Assembly (NCBI GenBank): GCA_022059125.1
Contig: JAEUWY010000004.1
Span: 124,001 to 188,000 of the forward strand
Direction: 5' to 3'
DNA from: Corynespora cassiicola
Taxonomy: Eukaryota > Ascomycota > Dothideomycetes > Pleosporales > Corynesporascaceae
DNA length: 64,000 bases
The notes under the pieces are model-generated. The model searched no databases. It was not told the origin of the DNA and saw only the letters and a list, made by a program, of their open reading frames with translations. Both the position numbers and the translations under genes were made by a program. This document shows, piece by piece, positions 50,331-61,019 of the stretch (its first letter is position 1; each line of letters opens with the position of its first letter).

Positions 50331-51772
50331 CTACTGCCTCCAGGATTTCCAGCCTTGTCCATCGGACTCTATATGGAACAACTTGGAGTTCATACCAACC
50401 AATCTTTCCAATCCCTCGCTACCTTGCGCTTTCAGAAAGGTTTCCTGATCAATAGCTTCACCATTGTAAAGAGTCGCAGGCCAAAGTACGCTGACACCAT
50501 TGCTAGCGATGGTCGCTTCATAACTCTCAAATCCTTCATCTTTCAACAAAGTTCTCAAATTCAAAAGTGGCTGTGAAGTCTTCCTTGCGACTGATCCAAT
50601 AATATCGCTCGAATCGTTTGACTGGAGATTCCGATCCCCGATCCCGGGTTTAAGAATAGTAATCGTGCAACCACCGCCGCCAGCGCCAGTAAGCTTAGTC
50701 CAGCCAACATCAGAATGCTTGACGAGAGCTCGGATTCGCTCAATTTTTGGATGGGACACGCCAAGCGCCATGAGAAGGCTGTGATTGACAGTCACCAAGT
50801 CGCCGAGATGCTGTATCACCGCTGATTTCCTGCAATCCTGGCTCCTATCGGCGAAGATCCCATATGCAGATTTCGAAATCTCATGGACAGCGTTGAGGAT
50901 GTGCTCCATCATGACGGGGTGGGCGTATTTCAGACTCCGGACTTTGGCGACTTCTACAGCGGTCCTACGGGAGACTTTCGTGTTGACAATCAGCAGGGGG
51001 AGTTCTGGGAAGTTGAGCAATGGCGTTACGACTGGCAGTTCTCCGTTCTTGAGTTGGTAATAGATGGCCTTCCCACCACTAGATACTGTGTTGTCTACCC
51101 CCGATGGATTCCCGTGGTGACACATCTCCCCGACGAATGCCCATCTGTTTATGTATTCAAGATCCAACTCCGAGTTTCTGAGGGGATTTACTCGGTGGGG
51201 ATTTTCCAGCGCCCCCATTTGAAGTAGAAGCGCTGTAGCTAGACATACTGTAACGCTTGCGCTACTTCCCAATCCTGCACCAACTGGTATAGTCGAGCGA
51301 AGAGTGTATGAGCAAGAAGTCATATTCTGGGTTCTCAGCGAGAGGAAGAGATAGAGAAATGTAAATGCGGAGGCTTGGTGGGTTTTTTGGACGTATTGTG
51401 GTTCGCCTGCGCCAACATCCTGTACGTGCGGTTGAAGAGCGTCAACGAGCTCGGGATCCAGAGTTGTGACAATATCGGAATAATGTCTCTTCTTGCCAGG
51501 AGCTGAAAAGGCTTCCCATGGGAGTTCGTTGATATCCCAGCTATGATTGAGACCAATGTCGGGGAAGCACAGGGACACAGTTGTAGTTTCAGGATCACAT
51601 GGAGAGGTAACCAGTAGGTACGAGCGGAGGGATATAGCAGCAGCTACTGCGGCCTGTTCTCATTTAAATTACTGATGCCGCTGTATGGAAGTTGTCTTAC
51701 CTTGTTATACACCACCGCATGTTCGCCAAACAAGATGACCTTGCCAGGCGCAGAGACCATAAAAGAAGGCAT
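50331..51772 (-). CDS. ERG12: Mevalonate kinase
   Basis: Minus-strand exons are 51772-51701 and 51653-50331, with an intron of 47 nt. The total is 1395 nt, 464 aa. GHMP kinase motifs are all present: APGKVILFGEHAVVY (motif 1), STIPVGAGLGSSASVTVCLA (ATP loop, motif 2), HHGNPSGVDNTVSSGGK (active-site Asp region) and WTKLTGAGGGGCTITIL (motif 3). The enzyme phosphorylates mevalonate with ATP in the isoprenoid/ergosterol pathway, in cytosol or peroxisome. Normally one ERG12 copy exists per fungus. Here it lies beside regulator and tailoring genes, and 170 bp upstream of its start is the same 11-mer found before the dioxygenase gene. It could be the housekeeping copy or a pathway paralogue; the sequence alone does not decide. 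Confidence 0.95.
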
Positions 51773-51941
51773 ATTTTCTATGAAGAAACTATCTATGAGA
51801 TACTTCTCTACACTCTTAAACACATACAAATCGCAACGCTACAAACAATAAAAGATCACAGTCAACGTCTTCATTGTGACCGGATAAGATAAATTAATAG
51901 AATAGTGCTACAGTTGTCTGAGAAGAGTAGAGTGAATACGC

Positions 51942-51952
51942 TCGGACTCCGA
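51942..51952. promoter_or_regulatory. AflR-type site TCGGACTCCGA upstream of mevalonate kinase
   Basis: It fits the AflR target TCG-N5-CGA and more strictly TCGG-N3-CCGA, ending 170 bp upstream of the mevalonate kinase start. The identical 11-mer is at 63062-63072. Confidence 0.5.
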
Positions 51953-53739
51953 CCATGCAGACCGAGCGCATAGTGCACCTAACTTAGCGAAAAGCACATA
52001 ATCTTTCCGCACAAGTGGGAGAAATAATTTTCACGTCATTTATCTGAGCATCACCGTAGAGTATAGAGAGAAGAAAGCAATTAGAGTGTTAAGAGACGGT
52101 AAATGTATGAGGCATGCTTAAAACATCTTTTTTAACACTGCCGATTAACAGCTCCAAATTGAACTTCCAGGGTCGTTAAGAGGTGACAGAAAGTGCGACG
52201 ACATGTTTATACATTTTCTTCAACAAATTCTAGTCTTGTAGCCCCTTGAAGCTCTTCTTTGGTTAGATTCAAAGATAACTCTAGTCCTACCAGGCGACCT
52301 CGTGACACGCAGTGTGAATAAACGCAGTGATCGCAAATTACAGCCTCCGAAGAACCTCTACTATTACCGCTAAACCACCAGCTCGACTAACAGATGTAGC
52401 AGACGAAAATCTTAGTGCAGCATTCAAATATGTTATGCTGAGGTAGCGAAAAGGGTCCCGATAACTCAATGACCTGGAGCCGACCTACGAAATGAGCCGA
52501 CATCAGCTTGGCGTCTTTCATCTGCTTAGTCACTTCTCCGTCCTTATCCATGTCAATTATCTGGGCTTTATGAAGTTATGAAAGAGTTTGGAATTCCAGG
52601 GAACTTCCTGGTTGATTTCGTTATCTTGATATACGTCCGTGGCCTTGCCATTACGTCTCTAGTTTTCCCCCGTTTTCCACCCCCACCCGCCCCTTCTAGA
52701 GGTAACCAAGCACTCTTAGATCTGTTATGTGGGCAATATCGAGTTTTGAAGCTTAATGTTTACACTAATTTGCGCCGTCTCTAAAAGCTCAAAGATCATC
52801 AATAGTCTGTGGGTTTTTCTCAGGGGTCTTTGGTGGTTCAGCTTGTCGATTGAGGGAGGAACAGCAGGCGATCTCAAGAGCCCAGACCATAGAGGCTGTG
52901 CCGTGGCCATTTGCACAACTGAGAAATCTTGGGTTTATGATAGGTCCGATAAGTGGGGGAGTCTAGTTTGATGTACTGAATGGCGGTGAGTATTTTTGCC
53001 ACAAGCCCGTCTCTACATCTTCTCTCCTTCCTTCATAGGCTTCCTTCTCAGGTTGGTATTGAGTTCCAGATAGACAGCTAACACACGGGGCTGACATCAT
53101 GCCGGTAGCTTGCTTACGATGTTTTACAGGAACGTATATCCCCGTAATCCCGGTGCACAAGACTGCTGATCTTCGGGAGGATACGATCAACTAACATCTC
53201 TTCCCAATCTTGACAATGGAACGTTCCTGAGAGAGATATTCTGGCACTCAATAACCCGCCGTATAAGATGCTGGTTCTCCCGCTGAAAGTCACGTTGGCT
53301 CTTTATACTGCTGAAATATGCAATACGCGTTCCTTACCCGCCATTGTCTTTACCTTTATTTCGAGACATTTCCATAGTGTTTTGAAAGATCCCCAGTCAA
53401 CTAAACAAAAGTAGAGCACGTTGAACGAATGTTCAATCTTACAGATGGGTTGAAATATAATAAGGGCGCTTATGGGTCCAAAAATCTCAACAATCGCGAA
53501 TCTATTGAGTTATTACGCTAGAAAAAATTTGCGTGGCTTGAAGAATTTTTTTTATCTCGGTGACACGATTTGCGTGTGATACCGCCCTCTTCGGGTAATT
53601 AGCATGTTCCGATCACCAACTGTTTAAACGATCCAGCTTGTGCACACGAGCATATGAACTTAATGACCACCAATCAAACATGCTACCTCGGCAGATTTAC
53701 CAGCGCTGTTAGTCACGTGAGACATTCAAACGTAATCCC

Positions 53740-53755
53740 ACCTACCTAGGTAGGT
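53740..53755. repeat. 16-bp perfect palindrome ACCTACCTAGGTAGGT
   Basis: The longest member of the ACCTAGGT palindromes in the window, in non-coding DNA. Confidence 0.8.
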
Positions 53756-53809
53756 ATAGTTCTACCTCCTGGGAGCACAGCCTGCTGAATGACGTAAGGA
53801 TTAAAAAGC

Positions 53810-54150
53810 TGATCAACGATCCAATCTTACAAGAAAGTGTGCCACTCCAACACCTCTTTGAAGTCACAGCTGGCCATCGAATCCATATCCTCTTTAAAGC
53901 AAGGCTTTTGTTACGCTCCAGTAAGTTGCTAACCCAGTATTAGGTCTGGGAATCCAGCTTGCCCGCAAGCCATACTGTACATCTAACCTCCAGTCGTTGT
54001 ACAGGGATTCGTCTGAGGCTGTGAACTCACACTATCCAGAACTCAAGAAGGCGTTGGCAGTCGGGATCTATGGGTAAGGCCGCCCTCTGAGCAGGGTGAA
54101 CATCTACTTCTCTAAACTAACCAGTGATTTGCAGTTTCTATCCCTCCTAG
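53810..54150 (+). other. Coding-like exons of an unidentified or decayed gene
   Basis: One frame reads SYKKVCHSNTSLKSQLAIES and on to QGFCYAP, then a GTAAGT to CCAG intron of about 73 nt in matching phase, then SLYRDSSEAVNSHYPELKKA followed by LAVGIYG. A second canonical intron (GTAAGG to TTGCAG with CTAAC) leads to a stop. The amino-acid content looks like protein and not random sequence, but no start codon is visible and I recognise no family. It may be the C-terminus of a decayed gene. Confidence 0.3.
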
Positions 54151-55758
54151 AGAACCGCAGCTTTAGAAAGGGGCGATCACGCCCCTTTCCGCCTTGTAGT
54201 GGCCGCATGCATGCGCTGTCAAGCTGAAGACCAGAATTTTTTTTTTAGTTTAATGGCTCTTCGCCTTGAACCAAGCAATTGACCAATCCACGTCCAATCT
54301 CTTCATCGATCTCGACCGCCGAACGCCTTTAGTTGAAAGCCGTTTCACTATGCCAGTCGCTTGCATGGTGTCCTTGACGAAAGACACACACATATCGATT
54401 CGGTGCCAATATCCCAACGAATAAGTTCATCCGCAGCTTGGATATCATCCGTGCCGAGCTGTAGGAGGTATTCAATAGAGGCGATTGCGTATGAGCGACG
54501 TACTCGGTTCCAAGCTTATTGGCAATCCGACTTATTCGGGCCATATCATGCGTTTCATCGAGTAAATCGATTACATGACTTGTCGAGAACGCAAGCAGGC
54601 CCGAAAGATGACGAGAGCCGTACCAGTACCAACCAAGTATCGGAAGGTAACGATGGGCAACAGTGCCATCACCTGCAGGTTGACTTTGAACGCGCGAAAT
54701 ACGACTGGTTTCCCATCTTCACTCCCCAATCTACGAATAATGCGCTACAGATAAGCCCGTGGGGGTTATAAACTGCGTTGTATCATGTAACAGTTGAATC
54801 GCTGGCCCTGAGGCACGAAGCATGTACTTGTGAGTACAAGGAGACTGTGCAGGAAGACTCGGAACCCTTTGTCTGACCTACGAAAGAATCAAACGATATA
54901 CTGCTCCTGCACGAGGTGACAGCGCGTATGTTGCGCAAAGTCTGGCTCAATCACTGACAGGGGTGCCGCTTAGCATCAGGGAGGCGGCAGCATCGTTCCC
55001 GTTCTCGTCGACACCCAGGGCCTGATTTCGCAGCAGGTTATTGAGAATGAATACTGTTCGAGAGCTCAAAATTATTATTGAACATATCGACTCAACAGCC
55101 GACGGGCTTTTGAGAGAAGTCAAGGAGACGCAGCCAATAAAGAAAAAAAAGTTACAAGTGTTGAGGGTTGCATTGCTCTCTGCCGTTACAACCACATGGT
55201 CAACTTTAATTGGAGGTGCATAACACGCTTCCCATCATTCTGAGCTCAAATTTCTCTAACAAGCGGCTAGTCTTGGGGAAAAAAAAGTTCAACTCTCGGA
55301 TTGGAATCAGCACACAGCTTTCGGTGGTGCGCGGGACGCCCCAAGCCATGTGTGGTTGTTCCATACCCCCGGGGATGGAAGTGGGCCGAATAGCTGTTAT
55401 CTAGAGTTTTAGGGTGGTCACAAATGGATCCGATTCTTGCTATCTACGGACTTGGATATGGCCGGATCTCCGAATTGCAGTGTTTCCTGAAGTGCTGATC
55501 GCGTCCTCCAGGCATGGCAATCTCAGTACGCTCTACGCTGCATAACCTAACAACAATAGATCAGTTTAGCTTATCGTCTCATATTGAGTAGGTTATCGGA
55601 TCCATACCCTCCATGCATTACGTTCCGCGAAACGCGCCGAACAGTTTCCCCGGTGCCAACTTCGGGATGCTTGGCCGGCAGGCGTGGAACGGGCCGGAAT
55701 CCTCATGATATATAACCAGCGCTAACATAGAGACCTCTTGTCGCTACCTATCGACAAC
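54151..55758. other. Region upstream of the AflR-like gene, with weak minus-strand coding signal
   Basis: Minus-strand stretches at about 54320-54700 read HLSGLLAFSTSHVIDLLDET and YAIASIEYLLQLGTDDIQAA in different frames, broken by stops. They look like decayed coding sequence of unknown family. From 54800 to 55700 nothing is seen except promoter elements of the next gene. Confidence 0.3.
55709..55715 (+). promoter_or_regulatory. TATA box of the AflR-like gene
   Basis: TATATAA lies 44 nt upstream of the ATG at 55759, so the 5' leader must be very short. Confidence 0.5.
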
Positions 55759-56919
55759 ATGGATGCGGACAAGATAGTCAAACCGCCTAAACATCGTTTG
55801 ACATGCGATAATTGCAAGAAGTCCAAAGTACGCTGCAACCAGAAGCGACCGGAGTGCTCACGGTGCCTGCGACAGGGCGTCGAGTGCATCTATGGCTTGT
55901 CCCATCGAGCAGGACGACCCCGTTTGAATCGATCTCTGCCCAAGCAGCCCACGCAAAGGAACACACAGCCGGCCGCCCTGGGAAGCCCGACACAGTCAGA
56001 ACGGTCATCGAAATCCACGGACAGTCATGCCAGCTCGAACACGAATACGTTGGCGGACTCCAGCACAAGCGCAGACAGCAACACAGATTCGGGCACAAAC
56101 ACCAGCATGGAGACGTGCGCAGAGGTCAGTCCTGCCCAAGACATGTCGACATCCGCAAACGAGTTATGTCCCCTTTCGACAGCCAGCATGGACCTCCCGT
56201 GGGCGACGCCGACATCCATCGACTTTCCCGTACCCAACATGGACACGGAATTCGTGGCGGCCGATTCCGACACTGGCCTGTTCCACCTGGATTTCGACGG
56301 AATCTTTGCGCCGGAACCATTCCATGGGCCGCCGGAAGCTGCGCTCGATTTCAGTGGGGCGGAATTCCGGCCGTCCGAGGAAGAGAGATCGTGCAGCTGT
56401 GGCGCTGAGCTACTCAACTGCCTGTTTGAGACGGCTGCAGAGGTTGATGTAGCAGAAGACGGGGCTGCGCGTGTCCTTTGCGCCCTCACTGCATCCAAAC
56501 GATTGCTAGACAATTGTCAGGTGGTGCTCTGCTGCGCCAACTGCACACCCCGCTGGTCCACCGCCCTCATGCTCTGCCACACTGCGGATCAGATTGTCAC
56601 GGCGCTAGATATGGGGTCGGTTTGGACAGACTCGGCGAATCCTCGCTACTACCCACAGGCTAACGCCTTGGCTCGCGAAGATGTGTTGCTTCGATGCGGC
56701 AACTATATCATAAACGGTGCAAAACGCCGCCTGCTTCTCCGAAGCATGCTGATACGCAGGCTGAAGAGCCTGCAGGAGACCATGAACATGGCTCGCTACA
56801 CCATCGACTCGCTAGACCTCGCCACTGCCACACCGTATCAGAAGACGCTTGCCAGCCTCGTGGCAGAGGTGTTTTCGAAAATCCGCGCCAAGGTGGAGCT
56901 TGTCAGCATGTCGCTCTAA
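55759..56919 (+). CDS. AflR-like Zn2Cys6 pathway regulator
   Basis: Single exon, 1161 nt, 386 aa. The start at 55759 (MDADKIVKPP) is the first ATG in the frame. The zinc cluster is CDNCKKSKVRCNQ followed by CSRCLRQGVEC, spacing CX2CX6CX6CX2CX6C, with the basic GLSHRAGRPR segment after it, as in AflR and related secondary-metabolite regulators. A Ser/Thr/Asn-rich linker follows. The C-terminal region has the AflR-type cysteine pattern (CSCGAELLNCLFE, KRLLDNCQVVLCCANC) and helices ending SKIRAKVELVSMSL. Such proteins activate the genes of their own cluster through TCG-N5-CGA sites. Sites of that type lie before the flanking mevalonate kinase, O-methyltransferase and dioxygenase genes. None of the strict form was found in its own promoter. 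Confidence 0.9.
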   Translation: MDADKIVKPPKHRLTCDNCKKSKVRCNQKRPECSRCLRQGVECIYGLSHRAGRPRLNRSLPKQPTQRNTQPAALGSPTQSERSSKSTDSHASSNTNTLADSSTSADSNTDSGTNTSMETCAEVSPAQDMSTSANELCPLSTASMDLPWATPTSIDFPVPNMDTEFVAADSDTGLFHLDFDGIFAPEPFHGPPEAALDFSGAEFRPSEEERSCSCGAELLNCLFETAAEVDVAEDGAARVLCALTASKRLLDNCQVVLCCANCTPRWSTALMLCHTADQIVTALDMGSVWTDSANPRYYPQANALAREDVLLRCGNYIINGAKRRLLLRSMLIRRLKSLQETMNMARYTIDSLDLATATPYQKTLASLVAEVFSKIRAKVELVSMSL

Positions 56920-57030
56920 TTTACGGCTTTATACCTAAACGAATCTTCTTTTTTTTTGGTTGAGAGTTGCATAAAGGGGGTAATACGCAGAATCCATTAG
57001 CTAGCCCGCCCTAAACTAGCACATAGATTG

Positions 57031-57185
57031 CTATATAAGTTATTAAAAAAATTAAAAAAAAAAAAATTAATCAAAACAGTTTTAAAAAGTTTATTTTACT
57101 TTGTTTATTTTTTATTTATTAAAATGCTCTACTTTTTTTTATTTTTTTTATTTTGTTTATTCTTTTTTTTAAAAAAAGAAAAAAA
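57031..57185. other. AT-rich block (A/T homopolymer runs)
   Basis: About 155 bp of nearly pure A and T with long homopolymers, just downstream of the AflR-like gene. It may be an element remnant or a simple AT-rich spacer. Confidence 0.6.
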
Positions 57186-59409
57186 GAGTGCGTATACTAC
57201 TACGTAGGTACTTGACGAAAACAGGCCGATACAGCCAAGTTAGTCTGGGTATAGCTTAGTCACCAGTTGCAAAGCTTGAGCATTTTTGATACGGGCAGGG
57301 TGTCCCGCGACCAAAAAGCTCGGGCGCTCTGTCATGTACCTGTTCCACGTTCAATTAAGGACGGTGTGATTGGGACGATTCCGGTGAAGTTTGGACAGGG
57401 GGGCGTCGCTGGAGGTGGGTAGCAAGCGATGATCGGGCCATGAACGGGAGAGAAACCCAACCCATTAGCGGACAGGAAGCGATAACACACTTGGGGCAAG
57501 GGGTTTCACACCAGGACGGCGTGCCTTGGTGCACAGCTCCTTGGGATGGCTGCTACCGCGGGTAGTGCCGCTTGACCCCTGGGCAACGTCGGGGATCCCA
57601 CTCTCGCTTGACTGCCGCTATCTGGCTGCCCAGGTCGGGCCGTGGTTGGCGGCTTAGTATTGCAAGATCGTGGTTCGACATGGCGTGCGCCTCCTTGGCT
57701 GCACGTGCGCGATCCGAGTCCAGCCGCTGGAAACGTGGGTTCCCTCCGCCGATTCCCCTAGCACTTGGCGGGAAATGCATCCGATTTGCTTCACCGCAGT
57801 GCGCAATTTCGAGGCGGCCACGGGAAAGCGGTGCGCAATGGCCCGCAGAGAGTCCGGATCTCGCCGAAGCCACACCGCCGCGAGCATGGTCCCGATCGTG
57901 TACTACTGCCTTTATTTGCTCGTCTCGGCACTTCTTCGCCTGAACACCCCCCAGACGATAGGCGGGCAATCGCCACAACGTCGACGCTTTGAGGCTTTGA
58001 GGCTGACGAGGCTCTTTCGTGCCGTTGTCACCCCTGCTGTCCATGTACGCCCCTCGCCCGAGTCGTGTACCGCCGTCGTGCGTCGTCCGTCGTCACTACA
58101 GGGCAGGGTAACGTCAGCCCAACGCCTGCAGTCGGCCCGCCCAACCGCTAACAATGTACCGAGACTCTGAACCGACCACCCTTCGGGTTACAGAGGTGCC
58201 AGTGCTGCTATCAAGCATGTGTACGCGGGTGGCTCGAAGCTTCGAGACCGCTTAGCCCGTGGGTTGACAAGTAACGGCCGTGTTGGCGTGTCCGTGGCCA
58301 CTGCTCCCCACATGGTCCTGTATGTGACACAGATGCAACCAAGCCGAAATATGGGCCCTTCCGCATTTGATTGACACGGGGGATTCGTCGTCGTCAACCC
58401 AACGCCACCACCTGCCACATTGAATGCCTTAGTGGGAGACAGCTCAACGCCCTGTTCACTCGTCTGTCCCGCAACTCCTTCTCCATTCGGCTTGCTACCA
58501 GTCCAATCCGTCCCTTCGGGCTGATCAAAGGGGACTTGGTCGAACCCGCTGTTATGACCCAGTCACATGCCAGCATGCCCAGACCCACGACGGTGCACAG
58601 GACAGCGCTGGCTCAACGGGATTCCTCTGGGGCAAAGGGCGCCCGCCTCTCAGGTCGAGCTATTATGCTCATTATTCACACATACCAAGATTCTTTGTCA
58701 ATCGTAGGTTCGACCGGGTGTGCATCGGAAATCTATGCCTGGGCAGCCTGTCAAATACTAACGCCGGGCGTCGTCGCTGCGAGACATCGCCTCGCCAGAT
58801 TAGTAAATTTGGACGGTAAAACATGGGGCTGAATGCACGCTCTTGCAAGCATTCTTGGACATCGATCCATGTGCCATTTCCATCTGCCTGCTCCCTCGAG
58901 ACACATGTTCCACGTGCCCATGGCTGCCGTCATTTGACATTGAACACGTCTATCATCTAACACCTACTCGCCCAAGGGCTTGTAGACCGTAAAGTTGCAT
59001 TGCATAATTTCACCATGCTCCATTCAAGCAGCATGTATTCTGCACAGTGAGGACTGCCGCTCCCAAGTCGCCTATTTGCAATGATAAGTGTATCAGGGTG
59101 GAGCACCCGCCAAATCGCGACCAAAAGTGTTGTACATCGACACTGACTACTACCCCCAAACTTCGAGTTATTAAGTTTTCCCCAGAAGGAACTCCCACCC
59201 TCTCGCTACAACCAGTGGATCTCCATCAGCTTGGATACCGTCGTTTTGGTATAATACATGGCCTTCTCAGGATACGATTGCAAAGGATACCCCTCTACGG
59301 TCCAGTGGCCAGAGCATCATCAGATAAGCCTTTGTAGATTTACAGAACTGGAAGAATATACAAGCTCTCAAGCCAAGGAAAGAAGCATTTATCAAACACT
59401 TTATTTACC

Positions 59410-59815
59410 ATGATGCCTTCGAATCAATATCAACTGTCTTGACCGTGGGAAGGCCAGCCAGTACAGTAACATGCTATCGTTGGCCTTCTCCAAAAAATTG
59501 GTCGTACATCCGATATCATCAAGATTATTGGCCTCATCGAATATCTTGGCTTCGGCAATATTCGCTTGAGCAATCTTGATGGGAATATTTCCTCCAATTC
59601 CACCTCTGTTGAGATACGAGGTACACGACCCAGCTACCTTCATTAATAGATATAAGCAAATCTAAACATCGAATTACTTTGAGTTTCTCGAAATTGCTCA
59701 ATTCTAGCTCTCGAGGCCATTCAACAAGGTGTACAGCAGATTGCTCGTGCCAGAATAGGTGCATAGGAACCCAAAACAGCACACAGATCTGGCAAAGGTG
59801 GGTCCTAATTTTCAA
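59410..59815 (-). other. Possible gene fragment of unknown family
   Basis: Two minus-strand frames join across a possible 40-nt GTAATT to GAAG intron: HLVEWPRELELSNFEKLK, then VAGSCTSYLNRGGIGGNIPI and onward to RQLILIRRHHGK and a stop at 59410. Content looks protein-like, but the N-terminus is missing and I do not recognise it. It could be a remnant of a cluster gene. Confidence 0.25.
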
Positions 59816-60261
59816 GCCCGACCGAACGAGACCGAGAACAAGGACACAGTCAATGCTTAAAATCAGTTTTGAGCATGATCCGAGCTAACCATACGTGGTG
59901 GACCTCATGATCGCTTCCTACAGGAGTGGCGAAGTGGCGTATGATGTGTTGTAAGAGCGCGCATTTATCTCCCCCATCGGCGGTAGCGACAACACCTCCA
60001 CCTCGCTACCAGGTAAACCATGGATCCTGGAGGATTTCAACTAATGCAGGGCAAAAAAGGGTCACCTACTATCCGGAAACCGATCCGGACATATTCTGCA
60101 AGCTTGCCCACATGGTCCACATGGCCCTCGGACAAAAAAAGGTCGTCAGTGGAACGGGGATCGACACTCAATAGGAGTCCCCTACCTTTTGTTGTATGCC
60201 TAAAGAAGCCCCGAGCATATATCTGCCGTCACCAGGGAACTATACGCGTACCACCCGCTCC

Positions 60262-60288
60262 AAGGCCGTCTCCTCGGACGGCCTTTTT
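60262..60288 (+). other. Hairpin with T run
   Basis: AAGGCCGTC pairs perfectly with GACGGCCTT across the loop TCCTCG, followed by TTT. It looks like a bacterial intrinsic terminator, but nothing bacterial surrounds it, and fungal transcription does not use such signals. Confidence 0.5.
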
Positions 60289-60469
60289 ATTTCCGTTGGA
60301 ATGAGTGATTGGAATATCAGTGCACGCGACTTTCGGCCGCAGCAATGTCCAGAACTCCGGACCAATTTGATATCGAGCGCGAGCTGGGCGACAAGAAGTA
60401 TTCTCGAGACAAGAGGCAAGCACTCCGGCCTTTCCCAGTAGGGCTATGTACTGGGAGATTAAGCTGGCT

Positions 60470-60835
60470 TTAGAGATATTAGTGTTTTATATCAACACAG
60501 AAGTTTATAATTAAAAAAATAAAGTAAATTAACAAAATTTTAGTTTTTTCTTACTTTAACTTTAGATATATTAAGAAAATAGTATAAATATATATACTAT
60601 TTTTTAAAAAAAAAATTTAATATTTATATTATACTAAAATAGTATACTACCTTTTATTTTAAGTTTTTATAGTTTTTAGCATTTTAAATTTAAAACTTTG
60701 TTTATTTTTAATACTAAAATACTTTTATTTTATTATTTATAACTAATATTAGTCTATGTTATATAATTATTTAGTAATATTTATTTTGAGCTTTTAGAGC
60801 TATTTTTAACAATGTAGGATTCTACTAGCTAGATT
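60470..60835. other. AT-rich island
   Basis: About 365 bp that is strongly AT-rich with many TA steps and TATA/TTTA words, starting abruptly beyond GC-normal DNA and ending at the AflR-type site. It could be a RIP-mutated repeat remnant; no coding sense is left. Confidence 0.65.
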
Positions 60836-60836
60836 T

Positions 60837-60847
60837 TCGGCTACCGA
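60837..60847. promoter_or_regulatory. AflR-type site TCGGCTACCGA upstream of the O-methyltransferase
   Basis: It fits TCG-N5-CGA and TCGG-N3-CCGA, ending 173 bp upstream of the ATG at 61020, directly beside the AT-rich island. Confidence 0.55.
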
Positions 60848-61019
60848 TCGTTCAGGTATCCCTTATCAATCTAGAATTGACCGAATAGAACACAGATAGT
60901 GTCCATTTGAATACATGTCGTCAAACTCTCCTGTATAAGTCCATTGTTCCTGATTACAACGTGCTATATCATTCCCATCACCCGCCTGTTCACCAACCCA
61001 TCAACAAACAACCGCGACC

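Larger units (their letters stand above)
51773..53809. other. Upstream region of mevalonate kinase, gene-poor
   Basis: 2 kb without a supported gene. Contains the TCGGACTCCGA site and, at 53740-53755, the 16-bp perfect palindrome. Short open frames near 52578 and 52756 have no recognisable content. Confidence 0.5.
57186..60469. other. 3.3 kb gene-poor region between regulator and O-methyltransferase
   Basis: GC-normal sequence between two AT-rich blocks. Open frames at 57553-58170 on both strands are long only because of base composition and are not supported. A perfect 9-bp stem, 6-nt loop and T run lie at 60262-60288. CCGGAAACCGA at 60072-60082 is one base off the TCGG-N3-CCGA motif. Apart from the possible fragment listed at 59410-59815, I see no gene. 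Confidence 0.4.

Noticed and set aside
54312..54322. TCGACCGCCGA as a further AflR site
   Set aside because: It fits only the loose TCG-N5-CGA form, expected about 16 times in 64 kb, and has no intact gene beside it.
57553..58170. Long overlapping open frames on both strands
   Set aside because: Both strands open because of GC-rich composition; no recognisable protein in any frame.
60262..60288. Bacterial-type intrinsic terminator and possible horizontal transfer
   Set aside because: The stem is perfect, but no bacterial-like gene, ribosome-binding site or operon lies nearby; chance or a repeat remnant is more likely.
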